Assembly: GCA_030765055.1 (NCBI GenBank)
Contig: CM060947.1
Span: forward strand, 56,552,891-56,616,890
Direction: 5' to 3'
DNA from: Mantis religiosa
Lineage: Eukaryota > Arthropoda > Insecta > Mantodea > Mantidae
Length of the DNA: 64,000 nucleotides
The translations under genes and the position numbers were made by a program. Shown in pieces: positions 33,455-45,224 of this stretch (position 1 is its first letter; each line of letters opens with the position of its first letter). The notes beneath the pieces are model-generated. The model made no database searches and had not been told where the DNA came from. It saw only the letters and a program-made list of their open reading frames with translations.

Positions 33455-34257
33455 TTAAAAACAATCGACTGTCGGCATTTCAAAATGTATTAGGCGATGT
33501 TTCTTTTTTAAAGTAAATATCTTTACCCAAACCATTAAATCTATCGGGCCATTTAATTGTTTTAATAATTTAACTTCTGGATTTATTTCATGGTTAAATG
33601 ACCAAAAATGATCTGCTACGGCCGATTTATCAGTTTGTTTATACTTAATATTAAGAAAATGCTCTTTCGTTCTGGTTTCCAAATTACGTTTTGTCTTTCC
33701 AATATAAACCTTATCACAATCGAAACAAAGTGCAAAATACAAGCTTTTTTATTCTTAGGAATTTTATCTTTTGTAGAAAAATGTAGTAAATTTTTAAAAC
33801 TATATTTATTTTGACGAACTGAAGCTATACTAATTTTAATTTTTTTTTTTTTTTTTAAATCTTTATTAACCCAAGGATGGTAAATAATTTTTTTAAAAAT
33901 TATAATCGTCCTTTATTTTTAAGGGTGATTAAGTTCTTTTATATTTAAATTTTTTAATTTTTATGTATGAAGTCCTTATTAAAACTATTAATTAAAGCAG
34001 TATTAATAATATGTATATATTCTTTATTAAATTCCTCTTTATTGGTATATATATTAATCTATAAATGAAAGGATTGAAAACAGCAAATTTATATGAAAAG
34101 GGTTAAAACTTATTTTTTTGTAATTATCCATATGAGTAGACTTTCTATAAATACCGAAGTTTAATTTATTATTATTTCTTATTATCTTTAGATCTAGAAA
34201 AGGATGACATCCATTAATGTCAGTCTCTAGTGTGAATTTTATAGCCTTATCTTGCAA
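33455..34257 (-). pseudogene. Penelope-like RT end plus GIY-YIG endonuclease
   Basis: The upstream part (34257-34054) reads IKFTLETDINGCHPFLDLKI and NNKLNFGIYRKSTHMDNYK, matching the end of the Penelope reverse transcriptase. About 310 bases of frame-broken sequence follow. Then a 95-codon open part (33742-33455) carries the endonuclease signature YFALCFDCDKVYIGKTKRNL with ETRTKEHF, in which the YIG and the arginine are present. It ends in VDCF and a stop. Broken frames make a functional protein impossible here. Confidence 0.75.
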
Positions 34258-34405
34258 ATTTAGAATTTTAAAGCATCATTTATGTGTTTATCATTTACCC
34301 ATGTGTTTATCGCGACCCTACTCAATTTATAAGAAAACATTAATCATTTCTTATAAGATAAGTAAATGATTTATGTTACAAATTATTATATTTGTATATA
34401 ACTGT

Positions 34406-34817
34406 TTTATCAACTTAAATTCCACCTTACACCACCAAAATTCCCATAGCACGTTGCCAAATTAGAAGTTGGTTACTCGCTTATAAAAAAACTTTTCACT
34501 TGGCTACCTGCTCTTCTAAGAATTCCTTTTAATCTTTCTAATTTTCAGAACTACATAGCTTAAGAACATTTATGAATATCCTCCAAAGTAGCCTAAAAAA
34601 ATCTGCAGCAGTTGGTCATATTACCAATTGGGCGCATCAGTCAACCTAATAGCAAAACTGGTTTCAGGTAATGGGAATTAAAAGAGGCACACGAGTATTA
34701 ACAGTCCCGGGGTGATCTTTATTTTGTTTTAAGAAACTCTTAGCTAGTATGCGTATTTAACGAAGTGTTTCTGAAGCACATCATATGGAGGTAAGCTCCT
34801 ATCACGTGAGAAAAATA
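34406..34817. other. Spacer
   Basis: No gene or repeat recognised in this AT-rich stretch. Confidence 0.4.
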
Positions 34818-35494
<677 letters not shown>

Positions 35495-35760
35495 TTCAGA
35501 TAAACACTGACTTGATTAGATAGAGTCAAACTGAAAAATCCAATGCCATGGCCGGGATTTGAACCACGGATCTCCTGGTTCCGCCCAATTGCTCTTGCCC
35601 ATTGAGCTACCATGGCCAACGTGCCTTCATGACACCAAATTCCCAATTGATTCATATATTTTCCCGGTAAACCACTAGGGTTACTGTATTCGAGATACAC
35701 CGTTTCTGGCGACTTACTATTGCAAGTACTTGAATCCCAGGCCACATCATTAAACTCTTA
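35495..35760 (-). mobile_element. Family E unit with tRNA-like module
   Basis: Inverted second copy of the family at 8731-9004. The minus strand reads GCCATGGTAGCTCAATGGGC and GTGGTTCAAATCCCGGCCAT, so the tRNA-like part is better preserved here. It shares the upstream block AACCCTAGTGGTTTACCGGG and the ACGTTGGCCATGG joint. The acceptor-like ends GCCATGG and CCATGGC pair, but no intron-free anticodon arm fits, so it is called a SINE-type module. Confidence 0.75.
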
Positions 35761-35780
35761 TTAAGTAAACTGATGGAAAT

Positions 35781-35822
35781 TATGTATATAATATATATAC
35801 TTATTATATATATATATATATA
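35781..35822. repeat. (TA)n-rich microsatellite
   Basis: TATATAATATATATAC followed by a pure TA run at 35805-35822. Confidence 0.85.
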
Positions 35823-36482
35823 TTCAATATGAATCAATTGGAAATTTTAGTGTCATGACGGCATGTTGGCTATGCTATTTATCCAAATATTTAACCCTAT
35901 TTATTCAAAACCTTACTTATACATGGCTAGTGTGAAAGAACGATTGAGTTCCATCATTTAACTGACTTGAATAACTATCAACAAGCAAGCAAGACTTTGT
36001 GAAATAAAACAGATTTCTTTCTTATATCTATTACAATTTTCATAACTTTTTCATAAACATCGACTGACTTTGGTGGAATTAGCAAACCCTCAGCAATGTT
36101 TGTTCTTTTAAACGTTGTATAAATTAACACAGTAATAATTTCTTAGCAACCATCTTTAACAGAAAACCATGGTAATTATAAAACGTACTGTATGGAAAAT
36201 AAACGTATTTCATTTGAGATTTACATTATTAAAATTATATTTTACAAATTTGTTACTTACTTTTACATATTCTATGCCAGAATTGATTTTCGCAATAAAA
36301 CAGCTCAAACAATTTCAATAACATACTATAGCTTTCAGATATTTTCGTGACAAATTATTATTTGATGTCTTCAATTTTATTGGAACTGGGAACATCCTCT
36401 TAAGTCAACTTCATTCTCAATAACTTTTGTGTAACTCATAAACCGTAAAAGGTAGACAAAATGTTACTATGTACACAAAATA
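35823..36482. other. AT-rich spacer
   Basis: No gene. At 36405-36480 lies a good member of the dispersed repeat (TAACTCATAAACCGTAAAAG). Confidence 0.45.
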
Positions 36483-37670
36483 AGGGTGATCTGATAAGTT
36501 TCCGACCTCAACATGAAGATGGCAGCACTTGTAAATAAAAGCTAGTGAATTTCGTCGTTCATCTGTTGACAGTTACTCACCAAAGTTTCGCCATTTCGGA
36601 CGCTCAGTTGTTGTGTAACAGTCGTTTGAGTTAGTCGATGTGAGTGTTTTTATATATTTGGACAAAATGGGATATCGAGCTGTCATTCAATATTTGTTTT
36701 TGAAAGGCAAAACGCCTACGCAAATCAAAGGTGAGTTGGATTCTGTGTATGGGGACTCTGCACCTCATTTACCAAAGTGAAATTTTGGGCATGTGGCCGT
36801 AAGAGCTTGGGAGTCCAAAAACTGCAACTACCGACGAAAACATCGCCAAAGTTCACTACATGGTGCTAGACGACCGCCGAAATAAAGTGAGAAATATGGC
36901 AGAGGCTATGAACATGTCAAAAGAACGTGTTTGTCACATATTAAATCAACATTTAGACATAAGAAAGCTGTCCGCGCGTTGGGTGCCGCGTTTGCTCACG
37001 ATAGACCAAAAACGTGTTCGAATTAACATTTCCACCGCTCTATTGGCGAAGCTTACGCGCGATAAATCGGAGTTTTGGTGCCGATTAATTACTGTAGATG
37101 GAACTTAGGTACACTATTATACGCCTGCAACAAAAATACAGTCCAAACAGCAAAGGGGGAATCGGATAAAAAAACAACACCTGTTTTTTCAGCTGAGAAA
37201 GTGATGGCGACCGTTTTTTTTGGGATAGTCGTGGAGTTATTTTAATAGATTATCTTCGAAAGGAAAGAAACGGCCATATTTGCAGAAAAAGAAAATTCTG
37301 TTTTACCAAGACAATGCACCGTCTCACACCTCAGCGGCTGCAATGGCGAAAATCCACGAATTACGGTTTGAACTGCTTGACCATCCACATTACTCACCAG
37401 ATCTAGCCTCATGCGACTTCTTTTTGTTCCCTCATCTGAAAATTGCGCTCGGAAGACAAAGTTTTTCGTCAAATGAAGAGGCAGTTACCTCCGTGAATAA
37501 TTATTTTACAGAGACAAACGCCACGTACCATTTGGATGGGTTACAGAGATGGAACCATCGCTGGGAGAAGTCTGTAGAGTTACAAGGACACTATGCTGAG
37601 CACTAATAAAAAATTCTGAAAAAATGTCTTGATATCTTTATTAGGTCGGAAACTTTTCAGACCACCCTCG
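36483..37670 (+). mobile_element. Mariner-family transposon with TA duplication, dead
   Basis: 1188 bases with TA at 36481-36482 and 37671-37672. The ends AGGGTGATCTGATAAGTTTC and, complemented, AGGGTGGTCTGAAAAGTTTC form the TIRs and continue through CGACCT. It holds a single decayed transposase gene on plus. Confidence 0.88.
36667..37606 (+). pseudogene. Mariner transposase, frameshifted, first catalytic motif damaged
   Basis: Starts MGYRAVIQYLFLKGKTPTQI at 36667 and shifts frame near 36770. The frame 36860-37108 gives the DNA-binding linker (RRNKVRNMAEAMNMSKERVC) and LSARWVPRLLTIDQK. The first catalytic motif reads VDGT then a stop, where the family has DET. From 37280 another frame supplies the second motif (FYQDNAPSHTS) and the third (YSPDLASCDFFLFPHLK), with the expected 34 residues between the two aspartates. 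It ends at 37606, close to normal mariner length. Confidence 0.85.
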
Positions 37671-37786
37671 TAAGTATATCTCGTGCATACAATGTACGTC
37701 ATTTTTCTCCCTATATATAGCCATTTGTGATATATTCCTTGTTGCGAGTTTAATTATCTAATACGCTTTTCTAAAATGAGAAAATA

Positions 37787-39257
37787 TTATAAGAAATTAT
37801 GGACTGATTCAGACGAAGATAAATTAGTAACAACATATGTTAATGAATATGTATATTTAATAAGTATGAATGAACTAAAATAAACTTTAAAAAATTTCAA
37901 AAACAAAAAAAGTCCAGGAACTGATGGTGTAAATAGGGAATTATTTAAATATGCCTCGGTAAAATTACAGACTATACTTTTGAATTTCATCAATATATGT
38001 TGGAAATATGGGCATTTACCATTGATATGTCCGATTTTTAAAAAGAGAGACCGAACTGAATGTGACAACTATAGAGGAATCAATCTTTTGAACTCAGGTT
38101 ACAAGATCTATGCAAAAATCATAACACAAAGAATTGCTCCAATCTCAGAAACTAAATTGCATGATTCACAAAATGGATTTACGAAAGGACGTTCCTGCAA
38201 TGATTGTATTTTCACAATAACACAGATTATGGAGAAACGACGAGAATATAATCTACCAACTCTAATAGCTTTTATAGACTATGTAAAAGCTTTTGATAAA
38301 GTAAAAAGAAATCTGCTATTGGAAATAATGATTAAAACTGGATTTCCCCAACATTTAGTAGGAACAGTACAAAGTATGTATATAAATACAAAATTTAAAT
38401 TGGAGAAATCCATAGAAAAAGATAGCCTAGTAGAGATTAATTTAGGACTAAAACAGGGGTGTTTTATATATATTAATGACCCAGTTGTACGATGGCAAAC
38501 TATGCCCAGAACACATTTTAGAATAAAGGGGAGAAATGTTGACACATTGCTGTTTGATGATGACCAGATTTTAATTGCGGAGACGGAAGATAACTTACAA
38601 AAGAGCCATACATGGATTAAATAATATTACAAGAGAATATAGTCTTCAAATTTCATATGAAAAAAACAAAAATAATGGTTTTATATGAACGAACCATTTG
38701 ACAGCAAAAATTTGCATAAATGATAAACCCATCCAACAACAAAGTTACTTTTAATTATCTTGGCTATATTGTGTCATATACCAGTAATAGAGATATACAA
38801 AACAAAATAAACAAATTCCAAACAATATGTGGCACAATAAAAAGAACTTTCAAAAATTGTAATCGTCAAACTTTGTTAAAACTGTATAAAATAATGGCGA
38901 TCCCAACCCTACTTTATGGGTGTGAAAACTGGGTCTTGACTATCTCACAACAGAAGAAAGTGGAGGCTGCTAAGATGAAATTTCTGAGACAGGTGGCAGG
39001 TTATAGACTCATAGACAAGAAAAGAAACGAGGATATTAGAAGAGAATTGGAAATTCAGAGTCTAAATGAAACAATTGTTGCATACAGGCAAAAATGGCAA
39101 GATCATGTGCAGAGAATGACCGAAGACCGTACACCACAAATAGTATACAAGTATAAACCTGTAGGTAGAAGAAATGTTGGCAGGATGGTCCGATCAATTT
39201 CCTTGAAGTCGGAACGGGTCACAAGACTTATACCGTGATGATGATGATGATGATGAT
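37787..39257 (+). mobile_element. Non-LTR retrotransposon, 5'-truncated, (GAT)n tail
   Basis: Degenerate LINE running to a (GAT)n tail at 39236-39257, a typical simple-repeat LINE 3' end. The coding text begins within the reverse transcriptase domain. It is probably one of the RTE- or jockey-like insect LINEs, but the clade is not settled. Confidence 0.75.
37890..39238 (+). pseudogene. LINE reverse transcriptase, catalytic box mutated
   Basis: Begins KKSPGTDGVNRELFKYAS, then ICPIFKKRDRTECDNYRGIN, HDSQNGFTKGRSCND and AFIDYVKAFDKVKR (motif A aspartate present). The GLKQGC box is followed at once by a deletion of the PLLF block. The catalytic box reads LLFDDDQ instead of LLFADDQ. After a frameshift at 38625-38720 the frame resumes (172 codons), with LLYGCENWVL and the RRELEIQSLN-type C-terminus. 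It is inactive: frameshifted, deleted and mutated in the active site. Confidence 0.8.
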
Positions 39258-40180
39258 CTAAAATGAGAGATCGTTTCTTTCTTGCCTTCTAATAACATAC
39301 GAAATTTGCTGATATTCTAAGGTCCACAGAAACCTAAAAGGTGCTTTTAGTTAAATGTCCATGTATGTATATGATTCTTTGTATGTGAACAGCATAATCA
39401 AAAGCGAAAAATCAGCAGTGTCTATTGTCACACTTACCCACGCACACCTTGGGAAAAATTCCATAGATCTCAACTGTATTAGGCGGCTGCGTATGCATCC
39501 AAGACTGAGATATTGGCGTCTGAATTAAATATGATACGGTATCACACGTTTGATATCCGTCTATGCCCAAATACGCAAGTTTATTCTGAAATAGCGGGTT
39601 TTCTCGAGTTGTAAAGCCAGCAGCAGGAGGATGTATGCAATAAAAGCGGATATTAACGAAGTCCTGCTGGCTTTAACGCACTCTCCATTGGCAGTTAGTA
39701 CAGTGCTAATAACAGCAAGGTATGGACCATTGGTTATGGGATTAGAACGGGTTCAATATGGGGATTACACAGAAACGCCCCGCACTGAAAGAGAGAAACA
39801 GTGACCTACTTCTGTCCATGGGGGGCGTTAACATCCTACTGCATTCAGAATGGCACAAAAGTCGTCACAAGTGAACCAACCTCGGCGTTGTTATCAACAT
39901 CCTGATTACAAATAATGTACGTTTGAAAATGTTCCTCTGCCCATTGCCGGTTCAAAGTTAAGCATTACACATTGTTATGTTTCTTTGTACTTCTTCTAAC
40001 TGCCATATGGCACCGCACCTTGGTTACACCATACGCAATATAGCTGTAGCAAACGATCTACTGCCTAATGTACTACCTTCCACGTGCCTTATCTTACATA
40101 TGTAGCAAGGAGTACTTCGGTTAAGACCGCAGGTTCCCTGTAAAAACCTTTTCTCTTCTTCTCTTAATGTTTAATCAAAG
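39258..40180. other. Spacer with a short hairpin
   Basis: No gene. An inverted repeat, TAAAGCCAGCAGCAGGA (39612-39628) against GTCCTGCTGGCTTTA (39661-39675), could form a stem of about 14 pairs with a loop of 32 bases. Confidence 0.5.
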
Positions 40181-40182
40181 TA

Positions 40183-40265
40183 TTGATACCGAAATTAAGG
40201 GATGCCATGAGTAAAGAATCGTAATGGATTTCAAAGGAATATTTCATATTTGTCACAACACGTGC
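40183..40265 (+). repeat. Possible diverged LTR fragment of the gag-only family
   Basis: TTGATACCGAAATTAAGGG is nearly the LTR start of the element at 24964-28704. It is followed by loosely matching AAAGAATCGTAATGG, AAAGGAATAT and TTGTCACAAC in the same order. The match is short and diverged. Confidence 0.4.
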
Positions 40266-40809
40266 AGGTGCATTTTAACAAAAGAAACGGAAGAAAGAAA
40301 GTTCTTAGCAGGAATTCTCAGTGGGTAACAATTGTTTCCGTTTGAAAAGGCATTGTTCGGACCTTGAATAATGGCATGACTGAGACTAATAATCACAATG
40401 GACAAAATAGTCACAAGAGTTTTGGTGTGAATAAAAAGGCTTCAAGAGGTGAAAGTCAGACGCAGCTGCAGTGAGGACAGGCAGACCGTGGCTGGCGGGC
40501 CAGTAAGACGGTCATCGGGTTCTGTCTTGGGCGAAAGAGGACGACCAGAAGCGATGAGAAAATGTATCTGTCGGTGCCTACGTGAATAACGAATTAAGTG
40601 ATACGAGGGCTGTTCAATAAAGAATGATCATAATTTTTTACGGTCCTAATTTTTCGCACTAATATTCAACCTTATTATACTCTCTTAGCTTAATTTGAAA
40701 CAAACACGCCATAGTAGTTTCATTGTTGGTACTCCTGGTTCCCGCCTGTGAGAACCAACTAAGTTCAGACATGTTCAGTATCTCCTACCGCTGCACTGGA
40801 GGTAACATG

Positions 40810-41973
40810 CAGTTAAAGTTGATGTTAGAGGAAGATCCGGAGTTTCTTTCAAACATAATCACTACTGTGCAGTTTGTTTTCTCTCCGGCACCTTTTTACT
40901 TGCCCTTCCGGTTCGAGGTGCTGCTGTCACGTTGCTTTGGTTTTCCGCCGTTCCTCTTTGGGGGCGCTGCGGTGCTCGAGGCTTCTTGGGTGGCTCCCTC
41001 AGACCAGCAGGAGTAGTGTGTGCCTGGCTCATGTCGCGTCTTGTCTCTGGGTAAGTCCTCCATGTTCGGGTTTCCTGATACTCTCTTTGGGTTTTCATGC
41101 GTTGCCTTTTGGTGAGCCGTGTTGTTTTATGGGGCTCTTTCCTCTCAGTTCGGGACCAGAAGTTGATTGTTACTTTATGTGTCTGGGTTGATCAATACAA
41201 AATGTAGCTGGAAGTAAATACTATATGAAGATAGGACAGAAGTTTATTGTTGTTGTATGTTTATGTGCTGATGAGCGCAAAGTGTAGCAAGAAAATAAAT
41301 TCAAATTAAGGTTTGATAAAAGCTTTATGGTTTTAATTAAATTTCATCACCCTGGGTTGGCCCGCACACTACTGATGAAACTTGGCTACATCATTTTGAT
41401 CCTGAGAGCAAACAGCAATGCTCAGTGTGGAAATCTCCTTCATCACCAACCCCCCAAAAAGCAAAAATGGTTGCTTCTGCTGGGAAAGTTATGGTCATCT
41501 CATTCTTTGATATTCATGAAATGGTTTATCAGCATGTTGTACCTACAAACACATCAGTAACTCGATAATACTTCACGGATGTCCTGAAAACAATGCAAGT
41601 TCATATCAGGCGCAAAAGACATTTCCATGAAGCAGGCTGGATGCTGCACCACGATAATGCGCGGCCGCATATTGCCAATGTTGTTGCTGCATATATTGCA
41701 AAAATCAACGTGAAGTGCATCCCTCACCCTCCCTATAGTCCGAATTCAGCCCCATGTGACTTCTTTCTATTCCATAACTTGAAGAAACCCCTTCGTGGGA
41801 GGCATTATCCATCATCAGAAGCAGTGGTGAAGGCTGCGGAGGCGATTTTGAAGAATCTCTCAAAAAATGGTTTCCAGCATGTATTTGAGGACTGGCAGAA
41901 ACGCTGGGACAGGTGCATCGCATTCAGGGGAGACTATTTTGAGAAGGACTATCAAAATTATGAAGATGAGTAA
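40810..41973 (+). pseudogene. Mariner transposase C-terminal half, split by insertion
   Basis: Resumes from deletion at MQLKLMLEEDPEFLSNIITT (40808-40867). It is cut by the insertion and continues at 41368 with the first catalytic motif (DETWLHHFDPESKQQ). A stop at about 41566 breaks it. The second motif is HHDNARPHIANV and the third, in the 41593-41973 frame, is YSPNSAPCDFFLFHNLK. The end is KDYQNYEDE and a stop at 41973. The N-terminal DNA-binding half is absent compared with 57433-57870. Confidence 0.85.
40868..41366. mobile_element. Unclassified insertion with 8-bp TSD
   Basis: A 499-base insert in the mariner, flanked by CACTACTG (40860-40867 and 41367-41374). An 8-base duplication suits hAT- or P-type transposition. 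The possible ends TGCAGTTTG and, complemented, TGCGGGCC agree only in TGC-G, so the superfamily is open. No transposase is encoded, so it would be non-autonomous. The GC-rich 5' part has open frames on both strands, with no motif. Confidence 0.6.
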
Positions 41974-42218
41974 AGGTACGTTGTCAAAAAAAATTGTGAT
42001 CATTCTTTATTGAACAGCCCTTGTACATTGGTAGCCCTTGGTCGGCAACTTCGAGTTTGATGTGATGATAAAAAGAAGCAGTCATTAAACCAGTCTGAAA
42101 CTTGCATCCCAGTGTCATTGGAACCATCCTTACTCCCATACATATCCACGCATACCCTTTAACTTGCTACAAACAGCAACAAAGTATTGTCGATAAAATG
42201 CACTTCATACATGGCATT

Positions 42219-42720
42219 TGGTAAAGCTAATAACAAAATGCATAGTTATTTTGCTTCTTTACTCAGCTCTAATGCGTTGTACACGGAACTACATGGTACA
42301 CAGGAAGGTACGCGTCATGCGTTTGAGTGAACCACACCGTATATCTACGGCAGAACGTTTACACCAAGCCATAGCAAGCAAGTGTTTCTTTGGACTAGGC
42401 AATGCTGCAGGTTTTTCTCTTCGTGAAGTTGTATATCGTATTGGAGGCGGCGAGATTATCCAGGGAAGGGATTGAACGTCGTCGTCCTGGATGAGGAGAG
42501 CAGGTTATGTCCACTTCCGAAATGGATACAGCTTTAACTGCAGTAACAGAGAGGAACCCTTTCCAAAGTGCTTCTGAAATGAAGGCACACACACATTTGT
42601 TGGATCAACTTTTCTGCGACAAGAATTTGTTGCAGAAACGGCAGCTAAAAAGCAACACCTCACAGATGATCATAGATGGTCACGTTTACACAGGGAAATG
42701 TCAACAATGACTGGAATAAC
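42219..42720 (+). pseudogene. Tc1-like transposase N-terminal traces
   Basis: Text like GNAAGFSLREVVYRIGGG (42395-42450), then STSEMDTALTAVTERNPFQS with ASEMKAHTH (42507-42590), matches the arrangement of Tc1 helix-turn-helix domains (an R-x-x-L-R-E-V helix, then a T-x-R-D-R-Y-like linker). A shifted frame follows with AKKQHLTDDHRWSRLHREMS near 42645-42700. No catalytic motif follows. Decay is strong, so this is a moderate to low call. Confidence 0.4.
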
Positions 42721-43252
42721 CGATATTCTCAGATAAGTGATATTTTCTTTCATCCATAAAAGAATGGCGACTGTCCACCGCTCAAAAGGAGCCGAGGAGA
42801 AGATACAAATCGCAAGTTTCTGCGCCATCTATCCGACACATATTTCTGGAGTCGTTATATGCGAAAGAGGTAGGCGAAATGAGAGAGAGAAGAGCCGTGG
42901 AAGAAGAAACCAATCCAGCATTCATCCCGCGGACCATAGAAAAAAACACGGAAAAGTTCCTATTTAGTGTGGACAGCCACCAGAGATCGATCTCGGGAGC
43001 TGCTGAATGCGAGGATTGTAAAAATTGTGTGCTCTAAAATTGTAGTGATAGAGCTGATCTACCTGTTACGGTTTATCAATTAAACAAGTCATTCAGAACG
43101 AAGAATACTCCATACGATATTCCCAAAAATTTCAAAACATTCATCTGACAGTAGTTTTTTATGGCATCTTAATCAAAATTGTTAAAAGAGCCCTTTTTGA
43201 GAAAATCAACATTTTGAAAAACTGTACCTTGCGAAGGTTAGTTTGGAATGAA
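42721..43252. other. Spacer
   Basis: No gene recognised. At 43060-43110 is an inverted member of the dispersed repeat with GGTTTATCAATTAAACAAG. Confidence 0.4.
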
Positions 43253-43340
43253 GAGAGAGAGAGAGACACACACACACGCACACGCACGCACGCACCCACG
43301 CACGCACACACCCACCCACCCACACACACACACACACACT
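43253..43340. repeat. Compound (GA)n/(CA)n/(CGCA)n microsatellite
   Basis: A GA run followed by CA, GCAC and CCCA variants, about 88 bases. Translations give repetitive cysteine/valine or threonine/histidine strings without meaning. Confidence 0.95.
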
Positions 43341-45224
43341 CAAAACAAGGCATTTCTGCAAAAAATTTCTGTTTAATTTACCGAGTGATAAACTAAATAC
43401 CTCAGATGAAATTTCGGCGTTAGGAATTTTTCTATAAGTAGGTATTAGAAAGCAAAAGAGGGGTCTGAAAATACTCTCGAAAAGATCATTTTTAGAAGAT
43501 GCGCTCTCGTTCTATTCTTAAATCATACTGCACTTAAATATATCCTTTAATATTTATGTGACTTTTGTTTCTTTTAATCGTGGTTTTTGCCAACACACGA
43601 TGCTGAGATAATGGGGTTATCTGTTGCAAATGTTTTGTCAAGGAGACGCTGGAGAAAAAAGAAAAGTGGGATGAGTCATTAAAACGCCGGAAAAAACGCA
43701 TACAACATGGTTAATTTGGAGTTAATGTGTGTAAATCCCCCAGCATTACCCGCGAATAAAATGTGCTGTATGTGAGGTATATCATAATCCTCAAGGACAA
43801 AACGTTGTTTAAGAGCAGCACAAAAAGTAGCCGTGATCTTTACACCTTCATCATGTGATGAATGATTACGTGACGTAAACAAAAAAACTAACTACGCAGG
43901 AAAGACGTCAAACCACTGCGATGTGTTTGTAATGGAAGTCCCTTAGCAAATTTGCACGTCGCCTAAATGTTGATCCAAAGTTCTTGACCTGAGAAGCAAA
44001 ACAGGCTTTCAACTTTATATCCTTGACCAAATATAGTCAAACGTCTTTGTAACCGTCAGTGTAAAGTTAAATTCTTTCAAATATCTGAGATAAATTTGTC
44101 ACTAGCGCCGTTCTTTAGATAAGGTAACCATATCAATATATGTTGCATTCACATGGCCATCTCTAATTCTTTTACAAATTATCAATTTCATATTAATCGA
44201 GATAATCATTTACAGAAATTGTTTTGAGTATTTCCTTGTAGATACAATGGGAGTACAGTAGTTTTAAACGATTGTCTAATCTTTTGACAGCTAGATACTA
44301 AGTGGTGGCGCTCTAAAAACCTTTCATTTACACTGTGTACTTTAAAGAAGTTTAGATTTTTGTATATTAAAATTGTGTCTATTTTTTACGGTTTACCAGT
44401 TACTGAAAAGTCATGAGAATGAAATGGACTTCAGTGGCTATTCACAGAAAATTCAGTAATTACGTACATTTAATTGACAGTAAGAATAATTGAATGATAT
44501 CGTTTAAAATCAGAAATATCAAATTATTTATTTTTCCAAATAAAGAGTAATTTAATACGGATGAGCTTTCTTTAATCTTCATTTTCTATCATTGAAATAT
44601 ACTAAATTTACCAACAGACACGTCACTCCAACCTTTTCCTAAAATTTACTTTTATTTATTCACAAATCTCAAAACGCGTATTTGTGGTCAAATGTCGTTA
44701 TGGAATTTTTGGATAGAACACAATACTCCGTCTTCTTCCTGACACTACATGTTAGAGAAAATAAAAAGACCTAATGATGTGAATTAAGTCTTTCATCAAT
44801 ATTATGTAATGTAAAATTTTACACAACAATTTATTTTTCTATTAATAAACTTCCACTTGTTTAATTGTATTTAAAATTATGTTTTCAATAAATGTTAACA
44901 GGAGTTGTAGTAAACCAAGAGGTTTTAAATACTCATTCCTCACATCTGTAAGTCTACATTTAAAACAGGCAGCAAATTGACAAAAGTAGGTGTATACAGT
45001 TACCTAGTGCATTATACAGAGAGTATGTTTATTAGTACAAAATATTGCAGTCAGCCCTGCCAACATCAAAACAAAAAATAAATAACTAAACCAAAACAAA
45101 AATCGGTCTGAAAATAATTTTTTGCTGAGTCACTCGATAAAATGTAAGGTTACTAAAACTGTTCTAATTGGCTTTCTCTTGAATAAGTGTATGCCGTAAG
45201 GCTGTGCTCCATGCTATCGAACAT
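43341..45224. other. AT-rich spacer with dispersed repeat
   Basis: No gene. At 44380-44460 is an inverted member of the dispersed repeat (ACGGTTTACCAGTTACTGAA), and members of the same type continue to about 44760. Confidence 0.45.

Larger units (their letters stand above)
33245..34405 (-). mobile_element. Penelope-like element fragment with inverted terminal repeats
   Basis: About 1160 bases bracketed by inverted repeats of roughly 100 bases (33245-33345 and 34308-34405), sharing ACAAATATAATAATTTGTAA and ATGTTTTCTTATAAATTGA. Between them, on minus, lie the last part of a Penelope-type reverse transcriptase and a GIY-YIG endonuclease. Penelope-like elements are known for LTR-like repeats in direct or inverted arrangement. 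Most of the reverse transcriptase is missing. Confidence 0.75.
40604..42023 (+). mobile_element. Mariner-family transposon, internally deleted, with a later insertion
   Basis: TA at 40602-40603 and 42024-42025. The ends CGAGGGCTGTTCAATAAAGA and complement of CAAGGGCTGTTCAATAAAGA are clear TIRs. The family is the same as at 57433-58585, sharing long nearly identical stretches. The 5' coding half is deleted and a 499-base sequence is inserted at 40868-41366. Confidence 0.88.

Noticed and set aside
35495..35640. True tRNA gene on minus
   Set aside because: Well-kept boxes but repeated as a family with shared flanks at 8.9 kb and no valid anticodon loop.
42206..42475. Host gene with 85-codon ORF
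   Set aside because: Better explained as a decayed Tc1-like N-terminus; no splice structure or further exons.
43214..43396. Threonine/histidine-rich peptide
   Set aside because: Translation of the compound CA microsatellite.
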